49,510 bases of DNA from a bacterium D16-36 (lineage in GTDB: Bacteria; Bacillota; Clostridia; Lachnospirales; Lachnospiraceae), in assembly GCA_003611745.1 (NCBI GenBank), contig RAYF01000047.1, forward strand, positions 1 to 49,510. The letters are read 5' to 3'. The notes under the pieces are model-generated. The model had not been told where the DNA came from, searched no databases, and saw only the letters and a list, made by a program, of their open reading frames with translations. How positions within the stretch are numbered: the stretch's first letter is position 1; each line of letters begins with the position of its first letter. The position numbers were made by a program, and so were the translations under genes. Shown one piece after another: positions 6,460 to 15,105 of this stretch.

Positions 6460-9230
6460 TGGCAGAAAAGAAAGGGAAGAAAAAACAGGATACCGTCTAC
6501 CGTAAAGAAGCAAATACAGAGTTCCATAAAGGAGCGCATAATGCCTTTACAGGTGGCGGCAATGCTGCCTATCAGCCGAGGGATTCCGGCATCGGGAAGC
6601 CGGGGCATGGTTCGGGCGGGAAAAGACAGACGGAAAAGAGTATACAGGCGCAACAGGAAACTTTTGGACAAAAAGTCCAGAAGTCCAAAGAGAGCCAGCC
6701 AGGAAAGGAAAACAATTTTACAGACAATAAAAGCATGGATTCCCGGAACAGTGATGCCGGACAGCGTAAACCGAACCATGCTTCAAAATCTCATGCGAAA
6801 AAGCAGATGTACCAGAACACTTCTGGACAAAAAGTCCAAAAGTCCGATGCAAAGCCGGGGCAGGAGGAAAAACCGGATTTTGTAAAGGAAAACAACACGT
6901 TTACCGGGCAGGACAATTTCAATCAGCCGGAGGAAACAGGGAAGAAACAGCCGGATGCGGAAGATTACCACCGGAGGGACACTTACAGGCAGTCGCAGAA
7001 AAAAGGGAAGTACCATAAAAAGCGGGTGCAGAAGGAACACCGGAATAAAGGCGGCACGAAGGAAAAAGCGGAAAATAAAACCTTTACGGAGGAATCTTTT
7101 ACGGAGAATACCGGGAATCTGTTTCAGGGGGAAGGAGGTTCTGAATTTACCGGAAGTAAAAAGCTGCAAAAGAAACAGCGGCAGTCGCAGAAAGCCGCAA
7201 GGAAGGTACAGAAGGCAAGGGCGAAGCTGCCTAAGACAAGGGAATACACCTTGCAGAGAGTGTTTGACGAGAAAACCGGGAAAGCAAAATATGTGGTTGT
7301 CCCTCTGGATAAGGAAAAGCCTTTTAAGCAGGAGGGCATACCAAAAACCACCATGCGCCGGATGCAGAATGAGAGCAAAAATTTCGTGCATGGGAAAATC
7401 GCTGAAACGGAGAAAGAAAATTCAGCGGTGGAGGGCGCACACAAGTCGGAGCAGAAAGTGGAAGCGCTTTATTCTTTCGTCAAAAGGCACATAAAGGGGA
7501 AAGACCAGAAACAGCGGGCAAAGGTGGCAAAGCTGGAAAAGAAGCAGTTTAAAAAGGAAGTCAATTTCCAGTACCAGAAGTTTCTGGAGGAAAACCCGCA
7601 GATGCAGAAAAAGGCATTGCAGAAGCGGTTACAGAAACAGCGCATCAAACGGGAGTATGTCAAGGCGAGGAAAAAAGCGGCGGCGGGAAAGACAGCGGAG
7701 CAGGCGTTCCAAAAGACAAAAAACGGTGCGGTCACTGTGGCGAGGAAGTTACAGGAGTTTGCGAGGAAAAACGCCGGACTGCTTGTGACAGTGGGCATCA
7801 TGGCGCTGCTCCTTATGATGATTATGGTTTCCGTATCGTCCTGTGGGGCGATGTTTGCGGATACGCAGTCCACGATTTTAGCGGCGAGTTATTTAAGCAA
7901 GCCGAAAGAGATTGATGCCGCTGATTTACAGCTTACCCGTCTGGAGCTTGACTTACAGAATGAGATTGACCGGGTGGAAACGGATTATCCGGGGTATGAT
8001 GAATATTCCTATAATCTTGGGGCAATCGGGCATAACCCGTTTACCCTTATCGGCTATTTATCGGCAGTCCATACGGAATTTACCGCAAGTGAGGTGGAAA
8101 GCGAAATACAGGCTCTTTTCGATGAGATGTATACGCTCACACTTACGCCGGATACGGAAACGAGGACAAGGACGGTCACAAAGACAGGCACAAGGACGGT
8201 CACTGATCCGGTCACAGGGGAGGAAACAGAGGAAGAATATGAGTATGAGGAGGAAGAAGAATACGAGGTCAGTATCCTCCGGGTGACACTGACGGTCATA
8301 CCGCTTGAAAGCCTTGTTTCCGGGAAAATGGATACGGAGCAGGCGGAGATTTTCGCCATGTACCGGGAAACAAACGGTCTGCTTCAGGAGTTCGCTTCGC
8401 CGCTTAACCTTTACTGGTATTACTATGTGTCAAGCTATTACGGATACCGGAAAAATCCAGCCACAGGGAACGAGGAATTTCACCGGGGCGTGGATATAGC
8501 AGTACCCACAGGCACAACCGTATATGCGGCGCATGACGGTACGGTGACAGCGGCGGCATATGACAGCCATTACGGGAATTATGTTGCTATTGAGATTGAC
8601 GGTTACACAACCAAGTATGCCCACATGGACAGCATCAGTGTAAGTGCGGGGCAGACAGTGGAAAAAGGTACGGTTATCGGTACTACGGGCAATACCGGAA
8701 GCAGCACAGGAAGCCATTTGCATATCGAATGTTTGTATGACGGGGAGTATTATAACCCGTTATTTTATTTCGATGTGGGAGAGGGTACGCTTTACGGGGA
8801 AACGCCGGGAGGTCTGCCGGGGAACGCCATACCACCGGATGCCTACGATGACGCATCGGTGCAGGCTCTTATGGAGGAAGCCGCAAAATATCTCGGCTAC
8901 CCTTATGTGTGGGGCGGCTCAAACCCTTCCACAAGTTTTGACTGTTCTGGCTTTGTCTGCTGGGTATTTACCAACAGTGGGGTGCATAACCTTCCACGAA
9001 CCACAGCACAGGGCATTTATGACCAGTGTACTCCGGTTTCGGCATCGGACGCAAAGGCGGGTGACATCATATTTTTTACGGGGACTTACAATTCTGCCGG
9101 GGTGGTGAGCCATGTGGGGATTTACTGCGGCGGCGGGACTATGATACATTGCGGCGATCCGATCAGTTACGCAAGCATTAACTCGTCCTACTGGCAGAGT
9201 CATTTTTACAGTTTCGGCAGGTTAAATTAA
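6459..9230 (+). CDS. Membrane-anchored M23 + NlpC/P60 bifunctional cell-wall hydrolase, CD1108 family (923 aa)
   Basis: Residues 1 to about 430 form a very basic, Lys/Gln-rich cytoplasmic region with two SGQKVQKS-like repeats. One membrane helix lies at about 438-462. After an extracellular region with a Thr/Arg/Glu-rich stretch comes an M23 peptidase (H675, D679, HLH at 753-755) and then an NlpC/P60 domain with catalytic Cys829 in FDCSGF, His885 in SHVGIY and His897. The enzyme would open peptidoglycan locally so the conjugation channel can pass. The long basic N-terminus is unusual among lytic proteins and could contact DNA or other transfer proteins. Confidence 0.92.
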   Translation: MAEKKGKKKQDTVYRKEANTEFHKGAHNAFTGGGNAAYQPRDSGIGKPGHGSGGKRQTEKSIQAQQETFGQKVQKSKESQPGKENNFTDNKSMDSRNSDAGQRKPNHASKSHAKKQMYQNTSGQKVQKSDAKPGQEEKPDFVKENNTFTGQDNFNQPEETGKKQPDAEDYHRRDTYRQSQKKGKYHKKRVQKEHRNKGGTKEKAENKTFTEESFTENTGNLFQGEGGSEFTGSKKLQKKQRQSQKAARKVQKARAKLPKTREYTLQRVFDEKTGKAKYVVVPLDKEKPFKQEGIPKTTMRRMQNESKNFVHGKIAETEKENSAVEGAHKSEQKVEALYSFVKRHIKGKDQKQRAKVAKLEKKQFKKEVNFQYQKFLEENPQMQKKALQKRLQKQRIKREYVKARKKAAAGKTAEQAFQKTKNGAVTVARKLQEFARKNAGLLVTVGIMALLLMMIMVSVSSCGAMFADTQSTILAASYLSKPKEIDAADLQLTRLELDLQNEIDRVETDYPGYDEYSYNLGAIGHNPFTLIGYLSAVHTEFTASEVESEIQALFDEMYTLTLTPDTETRTRTVTKTGTRTVTDPVTGEETEEEYEYEEEEEYEVSILRVTLTVIPLESLVSGKMDTEQAEIFAMYRETNGLLQEFASPLNLYWYYYVSSYYGYRKNPATGNEEFHRGVDIAVPTGTTVYAAHDGTVTAAAYDSHYGNYVAIEIDGYTTKYAHMDSISVSAGQTVEKGTVIGTTGNTGSSTGSHLHIECLYDGEYYNPLFYFDVGEGTLYGETPGGLPGNAIPPDAYDDASVQALMEEAAKYLGYPYVWGGSNPSTSFDCSGFVCWVFTNSGVHNLPRTTAQGIYDQCTPVSASDAKAGDIIFFTGTYNSAGVVSHVGIYCGGGTMIHCGDPISYASINSSYWQSHFYSFGRLN
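6660..6684. repeat. 25-nt hairpin repeat, copy 2 of 3
   Basis: ACTTTTGGAC and GTCCAGAAGT flank AAAAA. It is read here as TFGQKVQKS inside the hydrolase gene. Confidence 0.75.
6819..6843. repeat. 25-nt hairpin repeat, copy 3 of 3
   Basis: Identical to the copy at 2211-2235. It is read here as TSGQKVQKS inside the hydrolase gene, a different frame from that used by the small ORF at copy 1. Confidence 0.8.
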
Positions 9231-9240
9231 GGAGGCATTT

Positions 9241-9501
9241 ATGACAAAGGAGCGCATTGAAAAGGAGCTTTCCAAAGTGGAAGCGCAGCTTGAATCCTTG
9301 CAGGCGAAAAAGAAGGATTTGGAAGAACAGAAGCGCATGGCGGAAAGAGCCGAAAAAATGGATATTATCGAAAAGCATAAAATCTCGTCCGAGAAGCTGC
9401 AATTACTTATCAAATTCAGCGAGGACGAGATTTTGAAGTTATTGGAAGAAAAAGAAAACGCAAAGGAGATGGCAGGAAATGAAGAAAAAGTTATCAGTTA
9501 G
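9241..9501 (+). CDS. DUF4315 family protein (86 aa)
   Basis: This is a short, highly charged protein, almost entirely predicted coiled coil (MTKERIEKELSKVEAQLES, then LQAKKKDLEEQ), with a second amphipathic helix ending in ILKLLEEKE. It matches DUF4315, found only in clostridial conjugative elements between the hydrolase and the DUF4366 gene. AAGGAGG lies just before the start. The last 23 bases overlap the DUF4366 gene. The role is unknown; a small scaffold or adaptor in the transfer machine is a guess. Confidence 0.8.
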   Translation: MTKERIEKELSKVEAQLESLQAKKKDLEEQKRMAERAEKMDIIEKHKISSEKLQLLIKFSEDEILKLLEEKENAKEMAGNEEKVIS

Positions 9502-11146
9502 GGCGGCGGTGTCGCTAGTGTTATCGGCATTACTGTTCTGTATGCCCATAGGGGCGTTTATGGCGAACAGTGGGAATACGGTAGATGCCTATGCGGAGGG
9601 TGCGCTTACGGAGGAAAACAATACCGAAGGGGAAACAGAGGAAACCGCCGGAGCAGAGGAAAGCACTGAAACCGGGGAAAATTCAGAGAATGGGGAGGAT
9701 GAAACCGGGGAAACAAAAACCGAGTCCGGCAGTAATGAAGGAGAAACGGAAAGCGGTACGGTATCCGGGAACGAAGTACCTGAACCGGAATGTACCTGTA
9801 AAGAGAAATGCACACAGTATTCCGCTGACAAAAATTGTGAGGTCTGCAAGGGGGATTACAGCTTATGCGAATATGTGAACCCGAATGTAAAAATCACAAT
9901 CTCCACTCCGTCCGGCTGGCACAATGACACCACAAAGGTACATATTTCCGTTGAGGACGTGGCACATTCCGGCAATTTCTCCATAAAGACGGTGCAGGCA
10001 AAAGTGGCGCAGAATGGGAGCTGGACGGACATTACAGAGGATATGTATGTGGAGATTTCAGAGAATGCCACCGTCTATGTGCTTGTGACAGACCAGAGGG
10101 GCAAGACCTATGAGAAAAACCGCTATATCAAGTGCTTTGACTTCACGAAGCCTACCCTAAACGCTGCGGTCAGTGACGGTCTGCTCTCCGTTCAGGCGCA
10201 TGATACGGATTCCGGCATCAAGGCAGTGTATGTGAACGGGTATGAATTTACGGAGCTTACAAACGGTGTCCTGAATATCCGTCTGCAACAGTTTGACGCA
10301 GGCTACCAGTATTTTACCATTTCCGCAATGGATAACGCCGGGAATATGTCGGAGGTCTACAAAACAGCCAACCCGTATTACACCGATTCGGAAAAAGAGG
10401 ACGGAAATGAGAAGAACCCGGCAGAGCAGCTCCCGGTGAACGCACAGGCTACCAAGCCTTCCTCCGCCACCGCACAGGTGACGGAGCATACCAAGACGGA
10501 CAGTGACGGGAACACCGTTTCCGAAAACAGCCTTGCAGAGCAGAAAAAGCAGGCAATGGCGGAAGCGGCGGCATCGGAGAAAAAGGAGGAATCCGGGGAA
10601 AAGGAGAAAAGCGAAACGGGAAAGGAATTTTACACAATCCAGACTGCATCAGAAAAAGTGTTCTATCTTATCATTGACCGAGACGGGGAGGAAGAAGTGG
10701 TTTATTTCCTGACCGAAGTTACGGAAAATGACCTGCTGAACGTGACAGCGGACAACAGCGAAACCTTGCCGAAAAATTCCGCTGCACTGGAGTCCGCAAT
10801 CCCTGTGACGGAGGGCGCACTTCCCAATAACAACGGGGAACAGGGGAAGGAAGAAGAACTTACGGAAGAACCCGCAGAGGACGGGGATGAGATAAACACC
10901 GAAGAACCGGAACCTGAGCCGGAGAAACCAGAAGAAAACCCGATGGCAACCTATATCATTCTTGGGATTGTGGCGGTTGCAGCCATTGGTGGCGGCTATT
11001 ATTTCAAAGTAGTCCGGAAAAAGAAAGAGGAATTTCTTGACGAGGACGATGATGAGGAGGACGAGGAAGAAGAATATGACGATGATGAGGAAAACGAGGG
11101 CAGTGAGGATGATTTCTTTGAAGATAAAGAAGGGGAGGACGACTAA
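9479..11146 (+). CDS. DUF4366 / CD1107-family surface protein (555 aa)
   Basis: A signal peptide (MKKKLSVRAAVSLVLSALLF, cleavage near VDAYA) is followed by a long Glu/Thr/Gly-rich spacer and a Cys-rich knot (CTCKEKC...CEVCKGDYSLC). An Ig-like or bacterial-surface domain with a DNAGNMSEVY motif comes next, then the DUF4366 part, one C-terminal membrane helix (ATYIILGIVAVAAIGGGYYF) and a very acidic tail. It is an extracellular protein with a membrane anchor and probably helps cell contact or supports the channel. AAGGAGATGG precedes the start inside the upstream gene. Confidence 0.75.
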   Translation: MKKKLSVRAAVSLVLSALLFCMPIGAFMANSGNTVDAYAEGALTEENNTEGETEETAGAEESTETGENSENGEDETGETKTESGSNEGETESGTVSGNEVPEPECTCKEKCTQYSADKNCEVCKGDYSLCEYVNPNVKITISTPSGWHNDTTKVHISVEDVAHSGNFSIKTVQAKVAQNGSWTDITEDMYVEISENATVYVLVTDQRGKTYEKNRYIKCFDFTKPTLNAAVSDGLLSVQAHDTDSGIKAVYVNGYEFTELTNGVLNIRLQQFDAGYQYFTISAMDNAGNMSEVYKTANPYYTDSEKEDGNEKNPAEQLPVNAQATKPSSATAQVTEHTKTDSDGNTVSENSLAEQKKQAMAEAAASEKKEESGEKEKSETGKEFYTIQTASEKVFYLIIDRDGEEEVVYFLTEVTENDLLNVTADNSETLPKNSAALESAIPVTEGALPNNNGEQGKEEELTEEPAEDGDEINTEEPEPEPEKPEENPMATYIILGIVAVAAIGGGYYFKVVRKKKEEFLDEDDDEEDEEEEYDDDEENEGSEDDFFEDKEGEDD

Positions 11147-13267
11147 ATGCAGTTAGTGATAGCGGAAAAACCGAGTGTTGCAAGGAGCATTGCGGAAGTG
11201 ATCGGCGCATCGGAAATCAGTGACGGATATATGGAGGGGAACAGATATATTGTGAGCTGGTGCGTGGGGCATCTGGTGGAGCTGGCACAGCCAGAAAGTT
11301 ACGGGGAACAATGGAAGAAGTGGACGTATGAGAGCCTTCCTGTCAAGCCGGAAAAATGGCAGTATGAGGTGAAGCCGGACACAAAAGCGCAGTATGACAT
11401 ACTGTACCAGTTGATGCACAGGAAAGACGTGTCGGCTGTGATTTGTGGAACAGACGCCGGACGGGAGGGAGAACTTATCTTCCGTCTGGTGTATGAAATG
11501 GCAGGCTGTGAAAAGCCGATTAAACGCCTGTGGATTTCCTCAATGGAAGAAACCGCCATTCGTGAGGGATTTGAGAATTTGCAGCCGGGAAGCGATTACG
11601 ATAACCTGTACCATTCCGCACTGTGCAGGCAGGAAGCGGACTGGCTTGTGGGCATCAACGGTACAAGGCTGTTCACCGTCCTGTATGGCGGAAAAGTTTT
11701 AAAGGTGGGGCGGGTGCAGACACCCACCCTTGCGATGCTGGTAGACAGGGAAGCAAAGATTATGAATTTCCAGAAGGAAACATATTACATGGCGCATATC
11801 CTGATGGACGGGATAGATGCCGCCACCGGGCGCATAGATGATAAAAAGAAAGCAGATGGGATTGTGGGGGCTTGCCGGAACGGGCAGGCTCTTACCACGT
11901 CCGTTGTGAAAGAGGAAAAAGCAGCCATGCCGCCGAAGCTCTATGACCTTACCACCCTCCAGAGGGATGCGAACCGTTTATTTGGTTTCACCGCAAAGCA
12001 GACCTTAGAGTACACGCAGAGCCTTTATGAGAAAAAGTTAGCCACATATCCGAGGACGGACAGCCAGTTCTTATCCGATGATATGGGGCAGACCGCAAAA
12101 GGAGTGATTGAAGCGGTGTTCAGCTCCCTCATGTTTGAGGAAAACAAAGCGTCCAGCCCGGATATAAAAAGGATTCTGAACAGCAAAAAAGTGACAGACC
12201 ACCACGCCATTATCCCCACAATGGAGATAGGGAAAGCTGACCTTGCGGCACTGCCGGAAACGGAGCGCAAAATTTTATCCCTGATTGCGAACCGCCTGTT
12301 ATGCGCCACCGGGGAGAAGCATTTGTATGAAACAGTCAAAGCGGAGTTTTCATGCAATGGATATACTTTTTCGGTTTCCGGCAAGTCTGTCACGCATAAT
12401 GGGTGGAAATCTTTTGAAGAAGTCTTTAAGCGTTCCTTTAAAATCTCCGGGAATCATGAGGAAGAAAAAGAGGAAAAGAAACTGCCGGAACTGTCGGAGG
12501 GACAGTCATTTGACGGTGTGCAGGCGAAAGTCAGCGAGCATTTCACAAATCCGCCCAAGAGATTTACAGAAGATTTATTATTATCGGCAATGGAACGTGC
12601 CGGGGCGGAAGATATTGGGGCAGACGCAGAACGGAAAGGATTGGGTACGCCTGCGACAAGGGCGGACATCATTGAGAAGTTAGTCAGGGACGGGTTTGTG
12701 AAGCGTGAGAAGAAGCAGATCATACCAACAGAGGACGGAATGAAGCTGATTACGGTGCTGCCGGATGTGGTGAAGTCCCCGAAACTTACCGCCGATTGGG
12801 AAAATGCCCTGACACTGGTAGCGAAAGGGGAGCTTCCGATGGAGGACTTCATGGCAGATATTGAGAACATGGTGTCGGAGCTGATACACGCCTACCATGA
12901 GGTCAGTGACGAGCAGAAAAAGATGTTCGCACAGGAGCAGGCGGCTCTTGGGGTATGCCCGAACTGCGGCGGTCAGGTGGTAAAAGGAAAATTCGGCGCT
13001 TACTGCGTGAAAAAATGCGGTATGAACGTGAGCCGGGTAATGGGTGCTGCCCTTACCGATGCACAGGTGAAGGATATGCTTGCCGGGAAGAAAATCCTGT
13101 TAAAAGGGTTAAGAAGCAAGGCGGGGAAGCCTTATGATGCCTATATCATTCCGAGTGGGACGGAAGAATACCGTTACACCAAAGACGGGGCAGAAAAAAG
13201 CGGGGTACAGTTTAAGTTTGTCATGGAGTTTCCGAAAAAGAAATCTTCTGGCGGGAAGAAAAAATAA
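11147..13267 (+). CDS. topB: Type IA DNA topoisomerase, topoisomerase III (706 aa)
   Basis: The Toprim motif is at the N-terminus (LVIAEKPSVARSI, E7), with the acidic motif CGTDAGREGELIF (D103). The active-site tyrosine is Y301 in TYPRTDSQF. The C-terminus carries a Cys-rich segment (CPNCGG...C...C), probably metal-binding. The enzyme relaxes or decatenates DNA and here would act on the element during transfer or replication. ICE copies of topB are standard in this family. The gene begins directly after the DUF4366 stop. Confidence 0.95.
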   Translation: MQLVIAEKPSVARSIAEVIGASEISDGYMEGNRYIVSWCVGHLVELAQPESYGEQWKKWTYESLPVKPEKWQYEVKPDTKAQYDILYQLMHRKDVSAVICGTDAGREGELIFRLVYEMAGCEKPIKRLWISSMEETAIREGFENLQPGSDYDNLYHSALCRQEADWLVGINGTRLFTVLYGGKVLKVGRVQTPTLAMLVDREAKIMNFQKETYYMAHILMDGIDAATGRIDDKKKADGIVGACRNGQALTTSVVKEEKAAMPPKLYDLTTLQRDANRLFGFTAKQTLEYTQSLYEKKLATYPRTDSQFLSDDMGQTAKGVIEAVFSSLMFEENKASSPDIKRILNSKKVTDHHAIIPTMEIGKADLAALPETERKILSLIANRLLCATGEKHLYETVKAEFSCNGYTFSVSGKSVTHNGWKSFEEVFKRSFKISGNHEEEKEEKKLPELSEGQSFDGVQAKVSEHFTNPPKRFTEDLLLSAMERAGAEDIGADAERKGLGTPATRADIIEKLVRDGFVKREKKQIIPTEDGMKLITVLPDVVKSPKLTADWENALTLVAKGELPMEDFMADIENMVSELIHAYHEVSDEQKKMFAQEQAALGVCPNCGGQVVKGKFGAYCVKKCGMNVSRVMGAALTDAQVKDMLAGKKILLKGLRSKAGKPYDAYIIPSGTEEYRYTKDGAEKSGVQFKFVMEFPKKKSSGGKKK

Positions 13268-13280
13268 GGGAGGAAAAAGT

Positions 13281-13616
13281 ATGTTTACAACCGGGGATAA
13301 GTTATTAAACGTGATGAAAGAGGAAGAAATTAGCATTATGGAGCTTTCCAGAATGTCAGGAGTGCCGGAGAGGACAATCATGGATATTCTGGCGGGCATC
13401 AGAGAGCCGGAGCTTGGCGTGTTGTGCAGGATTGCGGACGGACTTGGCATCTGCGTCCATGAGCTTCGTGCCGATGAGGAACAGTATGCCATATCCGTAC
13501 AGAAAGATACCCTTGCAAAGCTGATTGTAGTCAGCGAGATAAACGGTGTGGAGTTGGAGGAACTGGTACATACCATTTTAGAAAAGGGCATTGAGGAACA
13601 TGGTTTCTATGAGTAA
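13281..13616 (+). CDS. XRE-type helix-turn-helix regulator (111 aa)
   Basis: The start is ATG 13281, placed by the AGGGAGGA site at 13267-13274; an earlier in-frame ATG lies inside topB. Residues 1-60 form a Cro/C1-type fold (MELSRMSGVPERTIMDILAG...). The C-terminal half ends in a short helical segment (LEELVHTILEKGIEEHG). It closes the transfer operon and is a candidate feedback regulator of it. Confidence 0.75.
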   Translation: MFTTGDKLLNVMKEEEISIMELSRMSGVPERTIMDILAGIREPELGVLCRIADGLGICVHELRADEEQYAISVQKDTLAKLIVVSEINGVELEELVHTILEKGIEEHGFYE

Positions 13617-13967
13617 TGCCGGGAAGTAACAGGAAACAGGCTGCAAGATATGATGATGTATCTTGCAGTCATATAAAAGAAATGAGGATGGAGAGTATGA
13701 GAGAAGTGGGTTCTGTTGAAAAAATTGATATACTGTTAAAAAATATTGCATAGATATTGCACAGAATTTGTTTTGAAATGTTAAACCTTGAGAATTAGGA
13801 GCGTTTGATGTATTGCATATTAGCAAAAGCTATAATAGGGTTTTGATTTTTTGTGGGCACAAAAAACAATTTGGAGACGATTTAAAAACAATATAAAAAC
13901 AAGAAATTCATATTGACATACGATGAGTGATGTGATATTGTAGAAAAAGGAAAGGAGGAAAGACTAT
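13617..13967. other. AT-rich junction region: hairpin and short degenerate frame
   Basis: A perfect 10-bp stem (CTGCAAGATA/TATCTTGCAG, 13641-13668) follows the HTH gene without a T-run. A 21-codon frame from ATG 13688 to TAG 13753 could be a remnant. From about 13720 the composition becomes clearly more AT-rich, marking the edge of the inserted island. Confidence 0.5.
13913..13941 (+). promoter_or_regulatory. Sigma-A-type promoter for the small-gene island
   Basis: TTGACA at 13913-13918, a 17-bp spacer, then TATTGT at 13936-13941. The AAAGGAGGAA ribosome site and ATG 13968 follow at suitable distances. Confidence 0.65.
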
Positions 13968-14345
13968 ATGTTAGAAGGTTTTAAACAATATAATATGACG
14001 ATAGGAACTGCCTCTGTGTCTATCACTGAAAATGGAATTGCCTTTAGTAAAACGACAATTATTAAAATGGATAAAGTGCCATATGTAAAACTCCTAATTG
14101 ATGAAGAAGGGAAAAGAATTGCGATACAAAAGGCTTGGGAAGATGACGAAGGAGCTATTAGCTTTTATAATAATCAAAAAATTGTTTCGGTAAGATGGAA
14201 TAACAAAGAATTACTGAAAACGATAGCAAAAATGATGAATTGGGAACTTTCTGGGAATGTTTATAGAGTAGATGGCGATTATATTGCGGAAGAAGAAGCC
14301 ATGATATTTGACTTGAAGGAAGCAGAAAAATCAAGTTCTAAATAG
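13968..14345 (+). CDS. Uncharacterised conserved-looking cargo protein (125 aa)
   Basis: A strong AAAGGAGG site precedes the ATG. The product (MLEGFKQYNMTIGTASVSIT...) looks like a compact alternating beta/alpha soluble protein: no signal peptide, no membrane helix. It has a WNNKELLKTIAKMMNW segment and an acidic C-terminus. The gene is far more AT-rich than the transfer genes and has its own promoter and terminators. I do not recognise a functional family. Its placement between topB and the giant helicase gene marks it as accessory cargo. Confidence 0.75.
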   Translation: MLEGFKQYNMTIGTASVSITENGIAFSKTTIIKMDKVPYVKLLIDEEGKRIAIQKAWEDDEGAISFYNNQKIVSVRWNNKELLKTIAKMMNWELSGNVYRVDGDYIAEEEAMIFDLKEAEKSSSK

Positions 14346-14376
14346 AGATATTAACGCAAATGCGCTAATATAAAAT

Positions 14377-14403
14377 AAAAGCCTATGATAATCATAAGCT
14401 TTT
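14377..14403 (+). terminator. Terminator-like palindrome after the 125-aa gene
   Basis: AAAAGCCTATGAT and ATCATAAGCTTTT are near-perfect inverted arms with one mismatch around a single central base. A U-rich 3' side follows. Confidence 0.55.
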
Positions 14404-14412
14404 ACTTGGAAT

Positions 14413-14478
14413 AGTGAAATCTAAATCGCTCACTAAAACCTTAGACAAGTTTAGTATACCATAGATTTCACTTTTTTC
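14413..14478 (+). terminator. Stem-loop terminator with nested hairpin
   Basis: AGTGAAATCTA (14413-14423) pairs perfectly with TAGATTTCACT (14462-14472), followed by TTTTTT. An inner ACTAAA/TTTAGT stem lies in the loop. It separates the 125-aa gene from the 40-aa gene, so the latter would need read-through or its own start of transcription. Confidence 0.7.
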
Positions 14479-14506
14479 AAGAAAAACTTTGAAAGGAGTG
14501 GTGTAT

Positions 14507-14629
14507 ATGGGAAAAGTCTATACTGATAAAGATGGATACCAGTATATTTTCGTTAGGTATATTACGAAAAATGGAAAACGCATTTACCCTAAAAACAGTA
14601 AAGTCTTTCGTATTAGGGTAAAAAATTAA
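14507..14629 (+). CDS. Small basic protein (40 aa), unknown
   Basis: GAAAGGAG precedes ATG 14507 by nine bases. The product begins MGKVYTDKDGYQYIFVRYIT and ends in basic residues (FRIRVKN). Alternating aromatic and basic residues suggest a small beta-sheet nucleic-acid-binding or toxin-like protein, but no family was recognised. The good ribosome site supports translation. Confidence 0.55.
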   Translation: MGKVYTDKDGYQYIFVRYITKNGKRIYPKNSKVFRIRVKN

Positions 14630-14690
14630 CTATTAACCTATATTTTTGGAAAATGTGGGAGCGATTCATTTTCAGCCGGGAGGTGAGAAA

Positions 14691-14816
14691 ATGGCAGTGC
14701 ATCATGGAAGAAAGATTAGTAAGGCGGCAAGAACTTTGGCAAAAAAAACATCTACTAAAAAGCAGAAAACAGAAGCCGCTAAGTACATGAATAAACACAA
14801 AGAACAATATCATTAG
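14691..14816 (+). CDS. Small, highly basic protein (41 aa), unknown
   Basis: GGGAGGTGAGAAA precedes ATG 14691. The product (MAVHHGRKISKAARTLAKKT...) has about one third Lys/Arg/His and reads like a short helical nucleic-acid-binding peptide. A perfect 12-bp hairpin follows the stop. No family was recognised. Confidence 0.55.
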   Translation: MAVHHGRKISKAARTLAKKTSTKKQKTEAAKYMNKHKEQYH

Positions 14817-14825
14817 AGTAACAGT

Positions 14826-14856
14826 GTGACAGGTATCTAGGTAGGATACCTGTCAC
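14826..14856 (+). terminator. Stem-loop after the small-protein genes
   Basis: GTGACAGGTATC and GATACCTGTCAC form a perfect 12-bp stem around a 7-nt loop. The following AATTTATG is only a weak U tract. Confidence 0.55.
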
Positions 14857-14865
14857 AATTTATGT

Positions 14866-15015
14866 AAGCACTTAGGAATAATCGGTTCTTTCTGAAGTTT
14901 GGGTAACTCCGTTATTCTCATTTTGATTTACTAAGCCAATTTGGTGGCTTGTAGCAAAATCTGAGAATATGCGAATACCCAAAGTTCAGAAAGAACCGAA
15001 TAATCTTAGGTGCTT
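14866..15015. repeat. 150-bp palindromic element with 40-bp inverted arms
   Basis: Arms 14866-14905 and 14976-15015 match at 35 of 40 positions as an inverted repeat. The core GGTTCTTTCTGAA(G/C)TTTGGGTA is nearly identical. The 70-bp centre has further pairing (TTCTCA/TGAGAA and AAGCCA/TGGCTT). A matching arm occurs at 49416-49456. It could be a MITE-like repeat or a large structured leader for the helicase gene. Confidence 0.8.
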
Positions 15016-15054
15016 TTCTTATATTAAAAATCCGAGGAAAGGAGCATACAAAAA

Positions 15055-15105
15055 TTGAATAAAGTTTACCGTCACTGGTGGCAATGGCTTATGAACGAAC
15101 CATAG
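15055..15105 (+). CDS. Possible 16-aa leader peptide rich in Trp
   Basis: TTG 15055 lies ten bases after an AAAGGAG site (15038-15044) and opens a frame reading [15 protein letters not shown]. Its end lies inside the stem of a terminator-like hairpin. A ribosome-bound leader peptide followed by a hairpin is the layout of an attenuator. Three Trp codons in four positions are notable. No conserved leader family was recognised. Confidence 0.4.
   Translation: MNKVYRHWWQWLMNEP

Noticed and set aside
6783-7391. 202-aa minus-strand frame opposite the hydrolase
   Set aside because: It is the complement of a Lys/Gln-rich coding stretch, giving artificial Leu/Phe runs; no start signals.
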